A stretch of 64,000 bases of DNA, taken from Chryseobacterium sp. Tr-659 (lineage in GTDB: Bacteria; Bacteroidota; Bacteroidia; Flavobacteriales; Weeksellaceae). Positions 33,462 through 42,799 of the stretch are shown here, piece after piece. The stretch is from the NCBI RefSeq assembly GCF_011752975.1, contig NZ_VWWP01000007.1, positions 270,984 to 334,983 of the forward strand, in the 5' to 3' direction. The position numbers and the translations under genes were made by a program. The notes under the pieces are model-generated. The model was not told the origin of the DNA. It did not search any database and was given only the letters and a program-made list of their open reading frames with translations. Each line of letters begins with the position of its first letter. Position 1 is the first letter of the stretch.

Positions 33462-34094
33462 TCAAAATTTAAATTCTTCAATTCCCGGATCATTAAGCAG
33501 GACTTTTGTGCAGACCTGATGATTCTTTGCTGCACCCTGCACGCGCCAGATGACAGTATATTTATTCCCGCTTCTCATCTGCTTTCCCCTGATTGATATT
33601 AAATGATATTCTTTAAACATGTTTTCATATCTTTCTACGACTCCGTCTTCATAAGGAAGTGTGATCTGATAGGTATAACGGGTACTGATCCTGTCAATGA
33701 CCTCCTGAATATATTTAAACATAATAAGCAGCAGGAAAACAACCACAGAACCAATGGTAGCTTCCTGGTAATAGCCTGCACCTATCGTCATTCCCAATGC
33801 GGCACAAATCCATATGGTAACAGCAGTAGTAAGTCCTGACACTCTGTTTTCTTCTTTAAAAATCACCCCTGCTCCTACAAAACCTATTCCCGTGATAATA
33901 TTGGCTGCAATGCGGTCGGGACTTCCTTTTTCACCCAGATTCATGGAAAGCATTGTAAATATACAGGCTCCCAGTGTTACAAGAATCATTGTTCGCAGCC
34001 CTGCAGATTTTAGCTGATATTCTCTCTCAATTCCTATAATACCGCCTACCAGAACAGAAAATAAAATAGGAAGCAAATCATCAAGTAAATCCAT
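33462..34094 (-). CDS. MgtC/SapB-family membrane protein
   Basis: A 210-residue MgtC-type inner membrane protein. The family start LLFSVLVGGIIGIEREYQLKSAGLRTMIL is at about 11-39, followed by hydrophobic segments and a cytosolic C-terminal region that looks ACT-like. Members are linked to Mg2+ limitation and acid or phosphate homeostasis. The frame extends upstream to 34238, but the ATG at 34094 gives the normal N-terminus. Confidence 0.88.
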   Translation of the reverse strand: MDLLDDLLPILFSVLVGGIIGIEREYQLKSAGLRTMILVTLGACIFTMLSMNLGEKGSPDRIAANIITGIGFVGAGVIFKEENRVSGLTTAVTIWICAALGMTIGAGYYQEATIGSVVVFLLLIMFKYIQEVIDRISTRYTYQITLPYEDGVVERYENMFKEYHLISIRGKQMRSGNKYTVIWRVQGAAKNHQVCTKVLLNDPGIEEFKF

Positions 34095-34222
34095 TGGTTG
34101 TTTTTTCTTTAAATTTATTTGATTTTTTCCAAAAAATAAACATGTTTTTAAGCCTATGAATTTTTTTACGAATAGAATCCCATAAAAATTATACAGATTT
34201 GCTGCGTACTGATTAAAAAAAA

Positions 34223-34254
34223 GGACCGCTATAATCATAATGATACAGCGGCCC
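34223..34254 (-). terminator. Terminator of prmA
   Basis: Long minus-strand hairpin (arms GGGCCGCTGTATCATT and AATGATTATAGCGGTCC, one mismatch and one G-T) followed by a T run, about 29 bp after the prmA stop. Confidence 0.75.
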
Positions 34255-34282
34255 CATTTATTTAAGTAAAAATCTTTTGGTA

Positions 34283-35110
34283 TTATTTTTCAAGCAGAAG
34301 ACTTACCCACTCTTCTCGCTGTAATTGCTTTTTCAGCTCAAGTCCACTTTCTTTGCATACTTCAAGAATATCATCTACATCGAAGAAACACAGTCCTGAA
34401 AGCAATAGCTTCCCACCTTCATTCAATACTGAAACGTAGGTTGGAATATCTGAGATCAGGATATTTCTATTGATATTGGCTAAAATAATATCATAGTTTT
34501 CCTTTCCTAAATTTTCGGCAGTTCCCTGCTCAATATCCAGTTCAACATTGTTTCTTTCTGCATTTTCTTTTGAATTTTCTACTGACCATTCATCAATATC
34601 GATCGCTTTCGTTTCCCCGGCTCCCTGTTGTTTTGCATAAATTGCCAATACAGAAGTACCGCAACCCATGTCCAGCACTTTTTTACCGTTGAAATCGATA
34701 TCCATCATCTGCTGAATCATCAAATGGGTAGTCGGGTGATGCCCGGTTCCGAAAGACATTTTAGGCTGGATAATAATTTCATGCATTCCTGGTACAGACT
34801 CATGAAACTCTGCTCTGATCAATACTTTATCATCGATATTAATTGGAGAGAAGTTTTTTTCCCATTCTTCATTCCAGTTAATATTCGGCATTTCCTGGAA
34901 AGAATACTCAATCTTCACCAATTCATTTTCAAAGATCGGAAGTGCATTAAGCTGATCTTCATTAAATAAATCTGTCTGGATATATCCTAAAATTCCGTCA
35001 ATTTCTTCTGTAAAGCTGTCAAAACCTATCTCAATAAGCTCAGCCATTAATATCTCATTCCAAGGCTGTAATGGAGAAATTTTGAAATTGAATTCTAAAT
35101 AATTTTGCAT
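34283..35110 (-). CDS. prmA: Ribosomal protein L11 methyltransferase
   Basis: A 275-residue SAM-dependent PrmA that methylates ribosomal protein L11. The SAM site KVLDMGCGTSVLAIYAKQQGA and the post-motif ANINRNIL match the family, and PKMSFGTGHHPTTHLM is the PrmA signature. The frame continues to 35185, but the -7 element at 35126 and the usual N-terminus point to the ATG at 35110. Confidence 0.92.
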   Translation of the reverse strand: MQNYLEFNFKISPLQPWNEILMAELIEIGFDSFTEEIDGILGYIQTDLFNEDQLNALPIFENELVKIEYSFQEMPNINWNEEWEKNFSPINIDDKVLIRAEFHESVPGMHEIIIQPKMSFGTGHHPTTHLMIQQMMDIDFNGKKVLDMGCGTSVLAIYAKQQGAGETKAIDIDEWSVENSKENAERNNVELDIEQGTAENLGKENYDIILANINRNILISDIPTYVSVLNEGGKLLLSGLCFFDVDDILEVCKESGLELKKQLQREEWVSLLLEK

Positions 35111-35125
35111 GTGATTAATTTGCTG

Positions 35126-35133
35126 CAAAAATA
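35126..35133 (-). promoter_or_regulatory. -7 promoter element of prmA
   Basis: Minus-strand TATTTTTG, matching TAnnTTTG, 15 bp before the ATG at 35110. Confidence 0.55.
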
Positions 35134-35168
35134 CTAATGTTATTATTGTTAAAAAAATGAAGTCGTAA

Positions 35169-35233
35169 GTTTTGGCTAAAGCCAAATAGTGAAAGGTAAA
35201 AAGAAAGCGGGCTAAAGCCCGCTCCTAATGAAT
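35169..35233. repeat. Interspersed REP-like repeat, copy B
   Basis: TTGGCTAAAGCCAA and GGGCTAAAGCCC palindromes followed by a CTCCTAATGAATTTT-like tail. Same layout as the copy at 22251-22315. Confidence 0.7.
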
Positions 35234-35304
35234 TTTATCATTCAAGGCAAGGTAACAATTATTTACTGGTGACCTTAATCCTGAATTTTGAATTGTAAAC
35301 TTTT

Positions 35305-36018
35305 TTATGGATTTGTAGAGAAAATAGAACCATTTGCAATCAATGCTCTTCTGTTCATTTTCAGGATATCTCTTACCCATTCTGCGAAGTCTTCCGGCTG
35401 TAATACTTTATCAGGATTTCCGTCTGTAAGTCCTCCCTGTATGCTCATGTCAGAAGCAATGGTACTTGGAGTTAAAGTGATCACACGAATATTTTCTTTT
35501 CTCCATTCCGCCATCATAGATTGTGATAAAGACACTACAGCTGCTTTTGAAGCGGCATATGCTGACATATTCGGACCACCTTTCAAACCGGCAGTAGAAG
35601 CTACGTTTACGATATCTCCTTCTCCCTGAGCTTTCATAAATGGATGGGCTGCCTTTGCAGCATAGTATACACCAAATAGGTTGGTCTTGATCACCTGCTC
35701 CCATGTTTCAGAAGGCATATTTTCAATAGTTCCAAAGTCCCCGATTCCTGCGTTATTGATCAAAATATCAATACTTCCCAATTGCTCTGCTAAAGATTCT
35801 ATTCCGGCTTTTACCTGAATTTCATTGTCCATAGAAAAAACGGCATATGTTGAATTTACACCTGCTTTTTTGATTTCCTCAACCGTCATTTTCAGGTTTT
35901 CTTCATTTCTTCCTGTAATAGCAACGTTTACTCCTTCATTTGCCAAAGCTAATGCTACAGCTTTCCCCAGTCCTCTTCCACCACCTGTTACGATGGCATT
36001 TTTTCCGTTTATATTCAT
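35305..36018 (-). CDS. Short-chain dehydrogenase/reductase, FabG-like
   Basis: A 237-residue Rossmann-fold oxidoreductase. The NAD(P) motif TGGGRGLG is at about 11-18, NNAG near 87-90, and the catalytic Ser and YAASK are present. The annotation 3-oxoacyl-ACP reductase is often given to this group, but the true substrate is uncertain. It stands alone, with a -33/-7 promoter. Confidence 0.88.
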   Translation of the reverse strand: MNINGKNAIVTGGGRGLGKAVALALANEGVNVAITGRNEENLKMTVEEIKKAGVNSTYAVFSMDNEIQVKAGIESLAEQLGSIDILINNAGIGDFGTIENMPSETWEQVIKTNLFGVYYAAKAAHPFMKAQGEGDIVNVASTAGLKGGPNMSAYAASKAAVVSLSQSMMAEWRKENIRVITLTPSTIASDMSIQGGLTDGNPDKVLQPEDFAEWVRDILKMNRRALIANGSIFSTNP

Positions 36019-36040
36019 AGTAATAATACTTTTCTTTGTA

Positions 36041-36069
36041 CAAAGTTACGAAACAACATTTTTACGCAA
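36041..36069 (-). promoter_or_regulatory. Promoter of the SDR gene
   Basis: Minus strand: TTG at 36067-36069 and TAACTTTG at 36041-36048, with an 18-bp spacer. The ATG is 22 bp downstream. Confidence 0.6.
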
Positions 36070-36208
36070 GAGTGAAAACATGGATTTAATAGTTTTTTAA
36101 TGGTTTTTAGATGACCATTGAAAATTATACTGTATTAACCTACAAAAGTCAGGAAAGTTTTAAACACTTAGAGCCTGTTTAAATTTTATACCTAGCTGAT
36201 TAAAATTA

Positions 36209-36232
36209 AAACCGGCTCCAACGAACCGGTTT
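36209..36232 (-). terminator. Terminator of the SusC-SusD-phosphoesterase operon
   Basis: Stem AAACCGG / CCGGTTT with a 10-nt loop; on the minus strand it leads into a T-rich tail. It lies 37 bp after the phosphoesterase stop. Confidence 0.65.
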
Positions 36233-36269
36233 CAAAATCTAAAAAAAGGTATAGTAAAAAAATGAAAGC

Positions 36270-37856
36270 TTAAGGAATCTGAATTGAATTCTGAACTTCA
36301 AAATCTTCTGAAGCTGAAAATTCATTTCCATACATATCAACAGCTTTTACCTCCACTTTATGTTTTCCTAATGATAGTTTCTTAGGAAAATCTCCGATCC
36401 AGATATGCTTTGACATTTCAGGATTAGAAGGCCTTCTTCCGGGTAAAATTTTCTCTGTAGCATCCCATTTGAAAACGGATAAGGCAAAATTCGGATCTAT
36501 GGTTTCGTCATATTCCATCTCTTCCCATTTTCCGCCATCTATTCTGTATTCTACTTTATCTTTGCTGCTGCCCATGAAGAAATTAGCCAGTATTTTTGCA
36601 GAAGTTCTTGATGAAGGAATCACTTTCGGAATATACAATTTGATCTGATAATCTTCCGGTTTTCCGGCTGTTTTGTATTTAACTTTATACTGATTGTCTG
36701 TAAAACTGATGAATGAATATCCTTTTGCGGTTCCGTCTCTCATTGTTGAGGTAGGAAGCCCTGCATCATCAGGGGTTCCGGAATACCAGTCTCCACAAGT
36801 GGTTCCTACATTATATTCATGTAATTCTTTGATACCATTCCAGCCAGCTTTTTTACCATAGAAAATCTGTTGTTGAATGTGTGTGTGTGCTGATAAAAGC
36901 AATACATTCTGGAAAGGATTCAGGAAATCGAATAACTTCTGGCGATCAGCATTTCTGAAATTATCTTCATTTTTATGTTCCAGCGGAATATGGAAAGACA
37001 CTACAATCAGCTTGTTCTTATCCACCAGTTTCAGATCATTTTCAATAAACTGAAGCTGATCTTCGCGAAACCCGCCCCAATATCCTTTGCCATCTCTCGG
37101 GTCCGGATACAGAATATCATCTAAAATGATAAAGTGTACGTTACCATAATTGAAAGAGTAATTGGCAGGACCAAAATTTGATTCGAATGTTTCATCTGAA
37201 AGGTGGTCTTCTTTCGCATCATAATTCATATCATGATTACCCATCACATTATACCAAGGAAGCCCCACTTCTTTCATTACATCTGCATAAGGTTTCTGCA
37301 GACTCAGATTATCACCCACTAAATCTCCCAGACTAATTCCTAATACCGCATTTTTCTTGGTGTTCCTCACTTCATTCACAATTCCTCTCTTGAAATAATC
37401 CAGTTCTTTTTCTGTGTAAGGCTGCGGATCCCCGAAAACAAGAATGTCAAAATTCTTATTCTCGTTTTGCTTGTACAGTGGGAAATTCAACTCTTTAGGA
37501 AGATCTCCGGTGGGTGCTACTCCTTTATATTTAAAATCTGCCGGAGAGCCTTTTGGCTTATGATGATAATAAAACTGCGGAAGATTGTTTGCATTTAAAG
37601 CCGTTTGATATCCTGAAGGTTTGATCACAAAAATCGTTTGATCTTCCTGAACCGGCAGGCTGTATCGTCCGTTTTTATCGGTAAGAACTACCTGAACTCC
37701 ATTGGAAACCGCTACTCCTTCAACTCCTTTTTCGCGGTTTTCTTTCTTTTGGTTTTTGTTGCTGTCCTCATATACATATCCGGAAACGGAAGTTTGTGAA
37801 AATGCCATTGCTGAAATCAGCAGACAAGGCATGATACATTTTATATTGATATTCAT
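36270..37856 (-). CDS. Secreted calcineurin-like phosphoesterase
   Basis: A 528-residue exported metallophosphoesterase. After a signal peptide (about 1-20) comes an SdrD-like beta domain (VSGYVYEDSNKNQKKENREKG). The metallophosphatase core shows FGDPQ, GDLVGDN, GNHD, SFHIPL and SAHTH, all metal-ligand blocks. A C-terminal beta domain follows. It is the last gene of a SusC-SusD operon, 45 bp after SusD, so it probably acts on what that pair imports. The substrate is unknown. Confidence 0.9.
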   Translation of the reverse strand: MNINIKCIMPCLLISAMAFSQTSVSGYVYEDSNKNQKKENREKGVEGVAVSNGVQVVLTDKNGRYSLPVQEDQTIFVIKPSGYQTALNANNLPQFYYHHKPKGSPADFKYKGVAPTGDLPKELNFPLYKQNENKNFDILVFGDPQPYTEKELDYFKRGIVNEVRNTKKNAVLGISLGDLVGDNLSLQKPYADVMKEVGLPWYNVMGNHDMNYDAKEDHLSDETFESNFGPANYSFNYGNVHFIILDDILYPDPRDGKGYWGGFREDQLQFIENDLKLVDKNKLIVVSFHIPLEHKNEDNFRNADRQKLFDFLNPFQNVLLLSAHTHIQQQIFYGKKAGWNGIKELHEYNVGTTCGDWYSGTPDDAGLPTSTMRDGTAKGYSFISFTDNQYKVKYKTAGKPEDYQIKLYIPKVIPSSRTSAKILANFFMGSSKDKVEYRIDGGKWEEMEYDETIDPNFALSVFKWDATEKILPGRRPSNPEMSKHIWIGDFPKKLSLGKHKVEVKAVDMYGNEFSASEDFEVQNSIQIP

Positions 37857-37901
37857 TATCTTTTAATTTTTAAATTATTTTCAATTTTTAAATCCAGTTT
37901 A

Positions 37902-39350
37902 TTATTTATTCCACCACATTTTTACGTTGATATTATCTCCTCCCATTGATTGTACCGCTGCATTATAATTATCAGTATTCATGACTTTTGTGGTGGTAGG
38001 ATACATAAATCTTACAGGCATCTGGCCTCCATTCTGAAGCCCTCCGTTATTAGGTAATACTGGCAGCTTGGTACGTCTGTATTCATACCATTGCTGATGA
38101 TCTACAAAAAACAACGATATATATTTCTGAAGCATCAGCTTTTCCAGAGTACCATCATAGACTACTTTGGCATTACTGAAATAATTCGCAGGAACCGTTG
38201 CCCCCCATTGCTCAATGATTGACTTTACTCCTGTTTCGTAATAAGTCTGCTGATTTCCCGCAACAATTCCCCTGTTTACCAATTCTGCCAAAATAAACTG
38301 AACTTCAGAATAGGTCATAATTAAAATCTTTAAGGGTGCTTTTGCCAGGTTCTGATTAAGATTGGAAGGCTGATAATTGAAAGCTGTTCCTAAAGCATAT
38401 CCGGATGGAGCTCCTTTGTATCCAAGATCTTCACCTGTTGTAGCTTTGGCTTTGGTGAAAAACATACTTAATCTCGGATCATTATTATCTCTCATAGCAC
38501 CTACAAAGAACTCCCCTGCGGCTCTATATGCCGTAAAGTCCTGTGGACGGGCTATTGGAGGCAGGTATGGAGATATCCCCGAAATTGGCAATACCGCACT
38601 GTCGGTATTGTTTTGGAAAATAGGATATTGCGCAGGATTATTAACAATTTCCTGAATCCTTTCATATACATTTACTTCGCCGTTTCTGCTGAGAATTCTG
38701 GTCAAAAGTCTTAGTGAAAGTGAATTACAGAACTTTTTCCATCCCAAAATTCCTGTCTGGCTATTTGTATTGGCATTATAAAATAAATCTGTTTCAGATA
38801 AGGCCTGTGTTGTATTGAATAATGAATTTGCTGTTTTCAGATCATTTAACAACTGAATATAAATGTCTTTCTGCTTATCATATTTAGGTCTTAAAATATC
38901 TTCATCAATTCTCACAGATTCAGATAAAGGAACATCTCCGAAAGCATCGGTAAGGTTGGAAGCGATCCATGCGTTCAGAACCATTGATATCGCCAGGTAG
39001 TTATTGTTTTGTTCTTTCGCAGCATATTTTCTAAGGTCGCTTACCTGCTTCAGCCATTTATATGAATTATTCCAGTATCCGTTTCCGCTTTTCTCATCCA
39101 TATAATATCTGCTGTAAGAGTTCCCTTCGTTCGGAAAGTCTAAAGCGATTTGCATAATATCAAAAGTGAAATCATCTGCTCTGTTATATCCATAACTTCC
39201 CATTTCATACTGAATAGGTGCCAAAAGACTTCCTACAGAAGGATCTTTGATCTTACTGGTGTCTGTATTGATCTCTTCAAATGTTCTGTCACAGGATTGA
39301 AGCATGAAAACAGAAACAGCCAACGCCAGGTTTATAATTATTTTTTTCAT
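37902..39350 (-). CDS. SusD/RagB-family nutrient-binding lipoprotein
   Basis: A 482-residue surface lipoprotein (lipobox LQSC, Cys20) of the SusD/RagB group that caps the paired SusC channel and binds ligand. Helical TPR-like segments such as AISMVLNAWIASNLTDAFGDVPLSE are visible. It starts 11 bp after the SusC stop. No polysaccharide enzyme is nearby, which argues against a classic glycan-utilisation locus. Confidence 0.9.
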   Translation of the reverse strand: MKKIIINLALAVSVFMLQSCDRTFEEINTDTSKIKDPSVGSLLAPIQYEMGSYGYNRADDFTFDIMQIALDFPNEGNSYSRYYMDEKSGNGYWNNSYKWLKQVSDLRKYAAKEQNNNYLAISMVLNAWIASNLTDAFGDVPLSESVRIDEDILRPKYDKQKDIYIQLLNDLKTANSLFNTTQALSETDLFYNANTNSQTGILGWKKFCNSLSLRLLTRILSRNGEVNVYERIQEIVNNPAQYPIFQNNTDSAVLPISGISPYLPPIARPQDFTAYRAAGEFFVGAMRDNNDPRLSMFFTKAKATTGEDLGYKGAPSGYALGTAFNYQPSNLNQNLAKAPLKILIMTYSEVQFILAELVNRGIVAGNQQTYYETGVKSIIEQWGATVPANYFSNAKVVYDGTLEKLMLQKYISLFFVDHQQWYEYRRTKLPVLPNNGGLQNGGQMPVRFMYPTTTKVMNTDNYNAAVQSMGGDNINVKMWWNK

Positions 39351-39361
39351 TTTTTTAGATT

Positions 39362-42325
39362 TTAGAATTTAAAATTTAACTGAAAACCAACGGTTCTTGC
39401 CGCAGGAAGCTGCCCCATTTCCACTCCTGGAGTAATGGTTGCATTATCCAGAGTAGCAACTTCAGGATCAAACAGCGGAAACTTGGTCCACATCCAGAGG
39501 TTCTTTCCGAAAATAGCCAGCGTAAGATCATCCAGGCCTAAGGATTTTATGGTCTCTTTCGGGAAAGAATAGGCTATTCTTGCATCTCTCAGTTTAATAA
39601 AATCTGTACTAAAGCTGTTGGTTTCTACATTGGCTCTTCTGTAATAATCTCCGTAGTAAGAAGATACCGTTACTCCTTTTGTATTTGGGCTGAAAGATCC
39701 GTCAGAGTTCTGGACAACACCATCTCCCACAATCATTCCGCCAGGATTATCTCTTCCCGGAAGGGTAGATTTCAGCTTACCTTGTTCGGACATTTTGTGG
39801 TGTGACTGAGAATAGGCAATACCACCATACTGGCCGTCGAATGAGAAGCTTATCGTAAAGTTTTTAATTCTAAAGTCATTCTGAAGACCTGCTCTCCATT
39901 TCGGGAATGCATTTCCTACTTTTTCAATATCTGCAGGCCTTCCGGGAAGTCCATTATCACCGTAGATAACTCTTCCGTCCGGAGTTCTTAGGAGCTTAAA
40001 GCCGTACATATCTCCAAGCGAGCCTCCTACTTCCATTTTATAAAATACAACATCTCCTATATTAGAAACAATTCCGTCAAACCCATCCGGCAAAGTCATT
40101 ACTCTGTTTTCATTGGTAGACCAGTTTCCACCAACTTTCCATGAGAAGTTTTTACCTTTTACCGCTAAGAGATCCATTGAAAGTTCAAGACCTCTGTTTC
40201 GGATTTTACCTGCATTGATTACCCTTTTTGAATATCCGCTTTCGTAAGGAAGAGATACAGGGATGATCTGGTTTTCACTGACATTCTGATACGCAGTAAG
40301 ATTAAGGTTCAATCTGTTTTTGAAAAGACTGAAATCCATACCTGCTTCAATATTGGTATTTTTCTCCGGCTTTAGATAAGGGTTGTTAAAGGTAGTTGGA
40401 GCCACTACACTTCCTGTTATATTGCTTGCCGTATAATAGTTATCCAGAAGATACGGATCGCTGTCAATTCCTACCTTGGCCCATGAACCTCTCAGTTTCC
40501 ATAAATTCAGGTTATTACTTTTCAGGTTAAAAATATCCGAAAGAATAAAACTGGTACTTACCGAAGGATAAAAGAATGATCTGTTTTGTTTAGGAAGAGT
40601 TGAGCTCCAGTCGTTTCTTCCGGTAACGTCTACAAATATTTTATTGTCATATCCCAGCGTAAGCAATCCGTAAACACTGTCTACATGTTTATCTCTGGGC
40701 ACCGGAAATTTAATAGGAATCGAAAGAGCATTAGTGAGATTATATTCACCGGCAGTTTTTAATCCGATCGCCTGATAATCAGTCATCAAATATTCATTAT
40801 AACGGATACTTCCTCCGGCAGATGCGGAAATACTGAATTTATTCCAGTCTGCTTTATAAGAAAATAAAAGGTCGTTGTTATATTCCTGATTTTTGATAAA
40901 CTGTTCACGATAGAAGCCTTTCAGATAGTTGGCAGAGCTCCAGGGCCTTTTTGTGGTTCTTTTTTCATTCAGAATTTCAATTCCCGACCTCAGCATTAAA
41001 CTGAAATTTTTATTGAATTGATAATCTGCAGTAATGTTTCCCGTAATTGTCTTTTTTCTGACTCCATTCAGCATTTCGTAAGCAATCATATAAGGATTAT
41101 CAATATAGGAACTGAATGGATGGATTTGATCTACCTGTTCCTGCCCTGGTTTCCAGATCGGTTTATACCATTCAAGATCTACATTGGGATTCTGGAAGAT
41201 CATGAAATAAGAAATCGACTGGTTGTTATATCCCGTCGCAGGAAGGTTATCACTCGTAGTAGTGTTATAAGCAAATTTTGTAGATATTTTTAGTTTTTTA
41301 GTTAGCTGATGCGCAAAAGACAGAGCGAAATTGAACCTGTCAAAACCTGTATTGGGCATCATCCACTCATTATTAAGATAGGTAAGTGATGTTCTGAAGC
41401 TGGTTTTATCGGTTGAGCTTTCTACTGAAATACTGTTTGAGTAGGTGGAACCTGTTCTCCAGAAGCCTTTGATATTATTTTCGTAAGGTCTCCATAATTG
41501 TCTTTCTTTACTTTGCCCCATCACATTAGGATCATACTGGAAGTAGTATTGCCCGGCAAACTTAGGTCCGAAAGCACTACTTGTACCGCCGGTACTCGGT
41601 CCGTCTGTGGAAAGACCGTAAGAATAGTAGAAATTCCCGGCTGGATTTACGGCCAGTGTTCCCTGCCCGTATTCATACTGCCAGTCCGGCCATTTTAATA
41701 CAGAGTCAAAACTTGAAGACGAATTAAAGGCCACTCTCAGTTTTCCGGATTTTGTTTTTCCTGATTTTGTGGTAACCATTAGAGCTCCGTTGGCAGCACG
41801 GGACCCGTATAGTGCGGCGGCAGAAGCCCCTTTCAGAACGGTTACAGATTCAATATCATCCGGGTTGATGCTGTTCAGTCCGTTTCCAAGGTCAATAGGA
41901 ACATCTCCACCAGAACCTGCTCCATATGCAGCCGTACCGGAACCTGTTGTAGAATTTCCTAACGGCACACCATCTACTACAATCAATGCATAGTTGTGAT
42001 CCATCATAATGGATTTTTCTCCTCTCAAAGTAATTCTGGAAGTTCCAAGAGGCCCTGCCCCGGCGGTCTGAACTTTAAGGCCGGCTACTTTTCCTTCCAT
42101 AGATTGTGCCCAGTTGTTATTCTGGGTTTCTTCAAATGTTTTGGCTTCTACTTTTTCAGCAACGTAACCTAAACCCCTGTCGTGTCTTTTAATCCCCAAA
42201 GCGGTTACCACCACTTCATCGATTCCTTTAATAGTGTCTTTTTTAGCTTTCTGCTGAGCTGCAAGATTGACGCTGATTAATCCTAACAGTGACAAAACCA
42301 ACAACTTTTGTGTCTCTTTACGCAT
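39362..42325 (-). CDS. SusC/RagA-family TonB-linked outer membrane transporter
   Basis: A 987-residue TonB-dependent transporter. The signal peptide is about 1-23; the TonB box-like segment GIDEVVVTALGIKR follows directly, then the plug with QSMEGKVAGLKVQTAG and LRGEKSIMMDHNYALIVVDGVPL, and a 22-strand-type barrel ending in FQLNFKF. The N-terminal carboxypeptidase-regulatory domain found in many SusC proteins is absent. It heads the operon. Confidence 0.93.
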   Translation of the reverse strand: MRKETQKLLVLSLLGLISVNLAAQQKAKKDTIKGIDEVVVTALGIKRHDRGLGYVAEKVEAKTFEETQNNNWAQSMEGKVAGLKVQTAGAGPLGTSRITLRGEKSIMMDHNYALIVVDGVPLGNSTTGSGTAAYGAGSGGDVPIDLGNGLNSINPDDIESVTVLKGASAAALYGSRAANGALMVTTKSGKTKSGKLRVAFNSSSSFDSVLKWPDWQYEYGQGTLAVNPAGNFYYSYGLSTDGPSTGGTSSAFGPKFAGQYYFQYDPNVMGQSKERQLWRPYENNIKGFWRTGSTYSNSISVESSTDKTSFRTSLTYLNNEWMMPNTGFDRFNFALSFAHQLTKKLKISTKFAYNTTTSDNLPATGYNNQSISYFMIFQNPNVDLEWYKPIWKPGQEQVDQIHPFSSYIDNPYMIAYEMLNGVRKKTITGNITADYQFNKNFSLMLRSGIEILNEKRTTKRPWSSANYLKGFYREQFIKNQEYNNDLLFSYKADWNKFSISASAGGSIRYNEYLMTDYQAIGLKTAGEYNLTNALSIPIKFPVPRDKHVDSVYGLLTLGYDNKIFVDVTGRNDWSSTLPKQNRSFFYPSVSTSFILSDIFNLKSNNLNLWKLRGSWAKVGIDSDPYLLDNYYTASNITGSVVAPTTFNNPYLKPEKNTNIEAGMDFSLFKNRLNLNLTAYQNVSENQIIPVSLPYESGYSKRVINAGKIRNRGLELSMDLLAVKGKNFSWKVGGNWSTNENRVMTLPDGFDGIVSNIGDVVFYKMEVGGSLGDMYGFKLLRTPDGRVIYGDNGLPGRPADIEKVGNAFPKWRAGLQNDFRIKNFTISFSFDGQYGGIAYSQSHHKMSEQGKLKSTLPGRDNPGGMIVGDGVVQNSDGSFSPNTKGVTVSSYYGDYYRRANVETNSFSTDFIKLRDARIAYSFPKETIKSLGLDDLTLAIFGKNLWMWTKFPLFDPEVATLDNATITPGVEMGQLPAARTVGFQLNFKF

Positions 42326-42341
42326 TTCATTTTTGTTTGCG

Positions 42342-42349
42342 CAAAATTA
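42342..42349 (-). promoter_or_regulatory. -7 promoter element of the SusC operon
   Basis: Minus-strand TAATTTTG, matching TAnnTTTG, 16 bp before the ATG at 42325. Confidence 0.55.
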
Positions 42350-42642
42350 AAATGTCATTATGAGTATGATTTTAATACTATTTTAACATTTTTTAAAAAT
42401 TTATTAAATCATATATTAACGTATCCTTAATAACATTGAATAAAAAACTGGTTAACAACCGCTTAAAGAATTAAGGATTTTTAATGCCTTTTCACAGCTA
42501 TATTTGTGTATCTTATTGTCTTTGTGTGAGATAATACCACAAAAACAAATACAAACAATTGTTAAACAATAAGTTACAATATTCCAACTAATTCACTATT
42601 GCCTGTACTCTCTAAAAAATGGGAATTTTCCCTTAAAAAATA

Positions 42643-42673
42643 AAGGCCTGCCCTTTACAGAAAGGCAGACCTT
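42643..42673 (-). terminator. Terminator downstream of the GDPD gene
   Basis: AAGGCCTGCC ... GGCAGACCTT, 10-bp stem with one mismatch and an 11-nt loop, followed on the minus strand by a T-rich tail. Confidence 0.65.
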
Positions 42674-42799
42674 ATAAATATTGATTATTATAATTCCGGT
42701 TTAATAATATTGTAAACACATTCCGCCAAAAATTCTTTAAATTTTAGATATCTGATCGGAATGAGGGAATTTACTGTTCTAACAAAAGGGTTTACTCTA

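Larger units (their letters stand above)
42326..42799. other. Intergenic region between SusC and GDPD
   Basis: 474 bp without a gene. It holds the SusC -7 element at 42342-42349, a terminator at 42643-42673 for the GDPD gene, and a short sequence CCGCCAAAAATTCTTT at 42723 that recurs at 55022. Confidence 0.6.

Noticed and set aside
34095..34238. N-terminal extension of MgtC
   Set aside because: The extension is hydrophobic but unlike the family; the ATG at 34094 gives the normal MgtC start.
36270..42325. Classic polysaccharide utilisation locus
   Set aside because: SusC and SusD are present, but no carbohydrate-active enzyme or hybrid two-component or ECF regulator is nearby.
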